The position numbers and the translations under genes were made by a program. Under the pieces are notes generated by a model that had not been told where the DNA came from, did no database searches, and worked only from the letters and a program-made list of their open reading frames with translations. Below are positions 61,603-64,000 of a DNA stretch of 64,000 nucleotides, one piece after another (positions within the stretch are counted from its first letter, which is position 1; each line of letters opens with the position of its first letter). Source of the stretch: Clostridia bacterium (lineage in GTDB: Bacteria > Bacillota > Clostridia > Oscillospirales > UBA644); the NCBI GenBank assembly GCA_017934975.1, contig JAGBIM010000006.1:1-64000 (forward strand), written 5' to 3'.

Positions 61603-61636
61603 CCCCGCAGGATTCCTGCAAAAAAACAAAAAACGA

Positions 61637-61672
61637 CCCCTCTGCGGTTGATCCGCAGAGGGGCTCGGTTTT
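61637..61672. terminator. Bidirectional terminator after ypeB
   Basis: CCCCTCTGCGG - TTGAT - CCGCAGAGGGG with an A-run upstream and GGTTTTATT downstream; serves ypeB and the converging small gene. Confidence 0.85.
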
Positions 61673-61940
61673 ATTCTTCTTCGTCTTCTTCGTCAAATTC
61701 GTCCGCGTCGGGGTCGGTGGAGTAGAATTCCTCCGCCTCCTCGGCGGCTTCTTTTTCCTTGCGGCGCTTTTTCAGCTTGCGCACCAGCAACACGATGCCT
61801 ACGGCGAGCAAAATCACGCCCAGAATTACGGCAACGAGAATCAGAATCTTCTTTCGCTTTTGGGCTTTGTCTTCGTTTTCCTGTTTTTTGAACAGATCGA
61901 AAATGTCTTTGAATTTGGTCATGGTTTGGGCAAGTTTCAT
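61671..61940 (-). CDS. Small single-pass membrane protein with acidic tail
   Basis: 89 residues: a charged amphipathic N-terminus (TKFKDIFDLFKKQENEDKAQKRKK), one membrane helix (ILILVAVILGVILLAVGIVLLV), a basic stop-transfer segment (RKLKKRRKEKE) and a strongly acidic tail ending DEFDEEDEEE. No known family. CGGGATG with an AGGAGGCC site upstream supports the start. It is monocistronic. The arrangement suggests an N-out or hairpin-tethered regulatory protein, but nothing more can be said. Confidence 0.72.
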   Translation of the reverse strand: MKLAQTMTKFKDIFDLFKKQENEDKAQKRKKILILVAVILGVILLAVGIVLLVRKLKKRRKEKEAAEEAEEFYSTDPDADEFDEEDEEE

Positions 61941-62102
61941 CCCGAGGCCTCCTTTGTGTGTTTGTGTTTCGACGGATTCCGTCTTGTTCTGATTTTATTA
62001 TATCGGATTTTTTTCCCCGACGCAAGACCTTTCACAAAAATTTGCGATTTTTTGCGGCACGGTCCGGCAAGAATTTTTTTGCTTTATTTTCTCTTTGCCC
62101 CC

Positions 62103-62131
62103 TTGCAAAAAGCCGAAAAGTATGTTATAAT
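62103..62131 (+). promoter_or_regulatory. Promoter of the ruvCAB operon
   Basis: TTGCAA (62103-62108), 17-base spacer, TATAAT (62126-62131) with TGT before it (extended -10); 40 bases upstream of the ruvC start. Confidence 0.87.
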
Positions 62132-62171
62132 ATAAAATGAGTTATTATTGAGTAGACCAAGGAGGCAGATC

Positions 62172-62675
62172 ATGACGGTTCTCGGCATTGACCCCGGCGT
62201 GGCTACCGTGGGGTGGGGGTTCGTTCATTACGACGGATACCGCTTTTCCAACCCCGAATACGGAGCCTTGATCACCCCGCCCAAAATCCCTCTGGAGCGG
62301 CGGCTGGAGATGATTTACGACGATCTGACCAAGCTCATCGACCGTCTCAAGCCCGATTGCGTCTCCATTGAAGAGTTGTTTTTCTCCAAAAACATTACCA
62401 CCGGCATCGCCGTGGCCCACGCTCGCGGCGTGATTATGCTGGCCTGTCAGAAGGCGGGGTTGCCCTGCTACGAGTTCAAGCCCCCTCAGGTCAAGCAGGC
62501 GGTGGTGGGATACGGCAACGCGGAGAAAAAGCAGGTGATGCTCATGACCCAGATGCTTCTGAATCTCAAGGAATTGCCCCGCCCCGACGATGCGGCGGAC
62601 GGCCTTGCCCTGGCCGTGTGCTGTGCTCATTCTCTCGGCATGGCGCGGCTGAATGCGAAACTGCAAAACCGATAA
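62172..62675 (+). CDS. ruvC: Holliday junction resolvase RuvC
   Basis: 167 residues. RuvC cuts four-way junctions in complex with RuvAB. The RNase-H fold motifs are LGIDPGVATVGWGF (first catalytic Asp), DCVSIEELFFSKN (Glu) and RPDDAADGLALAVCCAH (final Asp pair); GYGNAEKKQV matches the basic loop. The ATG at 62172 is preceded by AAGGAGG; the upstream in-frame extension is not conserved in the family. First gene of the operon, followed after 15 bases by ruvA. Confidence 0.95.
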   Translation: MTVLGIDPGVATVGWGFVHYDGYRFSNPEYGALITPPKIPLERRLEMIYDDLTKLIDRLKPDCVSIEELFFSKNITTGIAVAHARGVIMLACQKAGLPCYEFKPPQVKQAVVGYGNAEKKQVMLMTQMLLNLKELPRPDDAADGLALAVCCAHSLGMARLNAKLQNR

Positions 62676-62690
62676 GAAAGAGGGTTTTTT

Positions 62691-63281
62691 ATGTACGATT
62701 ATCTGCGGGGCGAGCTGGCCCGTTGCGATCAGCAGACCGCCGTTATTGATTGCGGCGGAGTCGGCTATCTTTGCAATATTTCCACCAATACCTATCACGA
62801 AATCAGCGGAAAAACTCACGTGAAGCTGCATACCTATCTCCACGTGAAGGAAGACGCCATGACCCTCTACGGCTTTGCGGACGAGCAGGAAAAGCAGTTT
62901 TTTACGCTTTTGATCTCCATCAGCGGCGTGGGCCCCAAGGGAGCCCTTTCGGTTCTGTCCGAAATGCTGCCCGAAACCTTTGCCGCCGCCGTTCTGACGG
63001 GGGATTACCGCCAGATTTCCAAGGCAAACGGGGTGGGCCCCAAATTGGCGCAACGGATTTGTCTGGAATTGAAGGATAAGCTGGCCAAGGCCGACGTGAA
63101 GGTCTCCGAGGAACGGGCAGCTGCCGCCGTGGCGGATAAAGCGGCCTTCGAGGACGCCGCCGCCGTGTTGGCCTCCTTCGGGTATCACAAAAACGATATT
63201 GCAAAGGCTCTGGAAAAATGCACCGCCGACAACAGCCAGGATCTGGTTCGTCAGGCCTTGCGGATGCTTTCCAACGTATAA
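62691..63281 (+). CDS. ruvA: Holliday junction branch-migration protein RuvA
   Basis: 196 residues, tetrameric junction-binding protein. Domain I begins MYDYLRGELARCDQQTAVIDCGGVGYLCNI; domain II has two helix-hairpin-helix motifs, ISGVGPKGALSVLSEM and ANGVGPKLAQRICLELKDKL; the C-terminal domain III (DAAAVLASFGYHKNDIAKALEKC) contacts RuvB. Length is typical. It starts 15 bases after ruvC and ends 12 bases before ruvB. Confidence 0.96.
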   Translation: MYDYLRGELARCDQQTAVIDCGGVGYLCNISTNTYHEISGKTHVKLHTYLHVKEDAMTLYGFADEQEKQFFTLLISISGVGPKGALSVLSEMLPETFAAAVLTGDYRQISKANGVGPKLAQRICLELKDKLAKADVKVSEERAAAAVADKAAFEDAAAVLASFGYHKNDIAKALEKCTADNSQDLVRQALRMLSNV

Positions 63282-63293
63282 AGGAGGGGACCT

Positions 63294-64000
63294 ATGGAAT
63301 TTGATGAACGCTTAGTTTCCACCCGCGCCGTCGAGGCCAACGACGATCCGGAAAATCTCCGTCCCCAGCGGCTGGACGATTACGTGGGGCAGGTGCAGGC
63401 CAAGGAAAACCTGCGGGTCTTTATCGAGGCGGCAAAGAAGCGCAACGACGCGCTGGATCACGTGCTTTTCTTCGGTCCTCCGGGGTTGGGAAAAACCACC
63501 CTTGCCAACATCGTGGCCGCCGAAATGGGGGTCTCCATCCGCATCACCAGCGGCCCTGCTCTGGAAAAAGCAGGGGATATCGTAGCCCTTCTGACCAATC
63601 TTCAGCAGGGGGATATTCTTTTTATCGACGAAATTCACCGTCTTTCCCGCACGGTGGAGGAAATTCTTTATCCCGCCATGGAGGATTACGAATTCGACGT
63701 GATTCTCGGCAAAGGTCCCTCCGCCCGCTCCATTCGCTTTGACCTGCCCAAATTCACCCTCATCGGCGCTACTACCCGTTCGGGCCAGCTGGCCTCCCCC
63801 TTCCGGGACCGCTTCGGGGTTCTTCTTCGGCTGGAGCTGTATCAGGTGCAGGAGCTGGAGCAGATCGTCAAGCGCTCCGCCTCCATTCTGAACATTGACA
63901 TTACCGATGCGGGGGCCCACGAGATCGCCTCCCGTTCCCGGGGCACGCCCCGTATTGCCAACCGCCTGCTCAAGCGGGTGCGGGACTTTGCTCAGGTGTT
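63294..64000 (+). CDS. ruvB: Holliday junction DNA helicase RuvB (partial, runs off the window)
   Basis: The first 235 residues of the AAA+ motor for branch migration. [22 protein letters not shown] is the conserved N-terminus; Walker [13 protein letters not shown], Walker [17 protein letters not shown], sensor 1 [21 protein letters not shown] and the sensor 2 Arg in [20 protein letters not shown] are present. The winged-helix C-terminal domain lies beyond the window. AAGGAGG precedes the ATG. Confidence 0.97.
   Translation, partial: MEFDERLVSTRAVEANDDPENLRPQRLDDYVGQVQAKENLRVFIEAAKKRNDALDHVLFFGPPGLGKTTLANIVAAEMGVSIRITSGPALEKAGDIVALLTNLQQGDILFIDEIHRLSRTVEEILYPAMEDYEFDVILGKGPSARSIRFDLPKFTLIGATTRSGQLASPFRDRFGVLLRLELYQVQELEQIVKRSASILNIDITDAGAHEIASRSRGTPRIANRLLKRVRDFAQV

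Overview
The window looks like chromosomal DNA of an uncultured Gram-positive Firmicute, probably a Clostridia/Oscillospirales-type gut bacterium. The evidence is strong AGGAGG ribosome sites, lipobox lipoproteins, the germination-type protein YpeB, PlsY, a GH95/GH4/galactose-import locus suited to host or plant glycans, and intergenic space packed with palindromic repeats of the kind common in such genomes. This is inference; there is no rRNA in the window. The backbone is GC-rich, while the 30.5-50.2 kb segment is visibly richer in A+T.

Layout. 0.4-5.1 kb: operon mnmG-trmB-ispF-nadE (tRNA modification, isoprenoid precursors, NAD); the NadE amidase domain is degenerate. 6.0-9.3 kb: a large, probably highly expressed membrane-anchored surface protein. 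9.8-26.4 kb: carbohydrate region with a galactose ABC transporter (mglBAC), a dehydrogenase/transaldolase pair, a plus-strand cluster (GH63-like glycosidase, phosphoesterase, GH95 fucosidase, YfcE, two SGNH esterases, PlsY), and a GH4 alpha-galactosidase divergent from an AraC regulator. 27.1-29.8 kb: a BspA-type leucine-rich surface protein between near-identical repeat blocks.

30.5-50.2 kb is a genomic island in the 3' half of a tRNA-Trp gene, bounded by a 51-bp direct repeat. It has no recognisable integrase. It carries a Cys_rich_VLP protein, a HigB/HigA-like toxin-antitoxin pair, two ArdA-like genes, and a polymorphic toxin locus: one full-length RHS/YD-repeat protein followed by three displaced C-terminal core copies, two of them with different tips and each tip followed by a candidate immunity gene. 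An ECF-sigma/zinc-ribbon module fills its right end.

50.5-64 kb returns to backbone: three small envelope-type genes; a minus-strand operon of WG-repeat protein, Ddl, two proteins that look like MutS ATPase-fold relatives with destroyed nucleotide sites, and a beta-helix protein; then ypeB and ruvC-ruvA-ruvB (ruvB runs off the end).

The most unusual signal is intergenic. Fourteen copies of a short element consist of a polypyrimidine/polypurine hairpin followed by a third purine segment that is the exact mirror image of the purine arm. The arms vary in sequence between copies, but all three segments change together, as expected if a triple-stranded stem is conserved. These units are combined with a constant CCGACGG hairpin and terminator-like stems into arrays.
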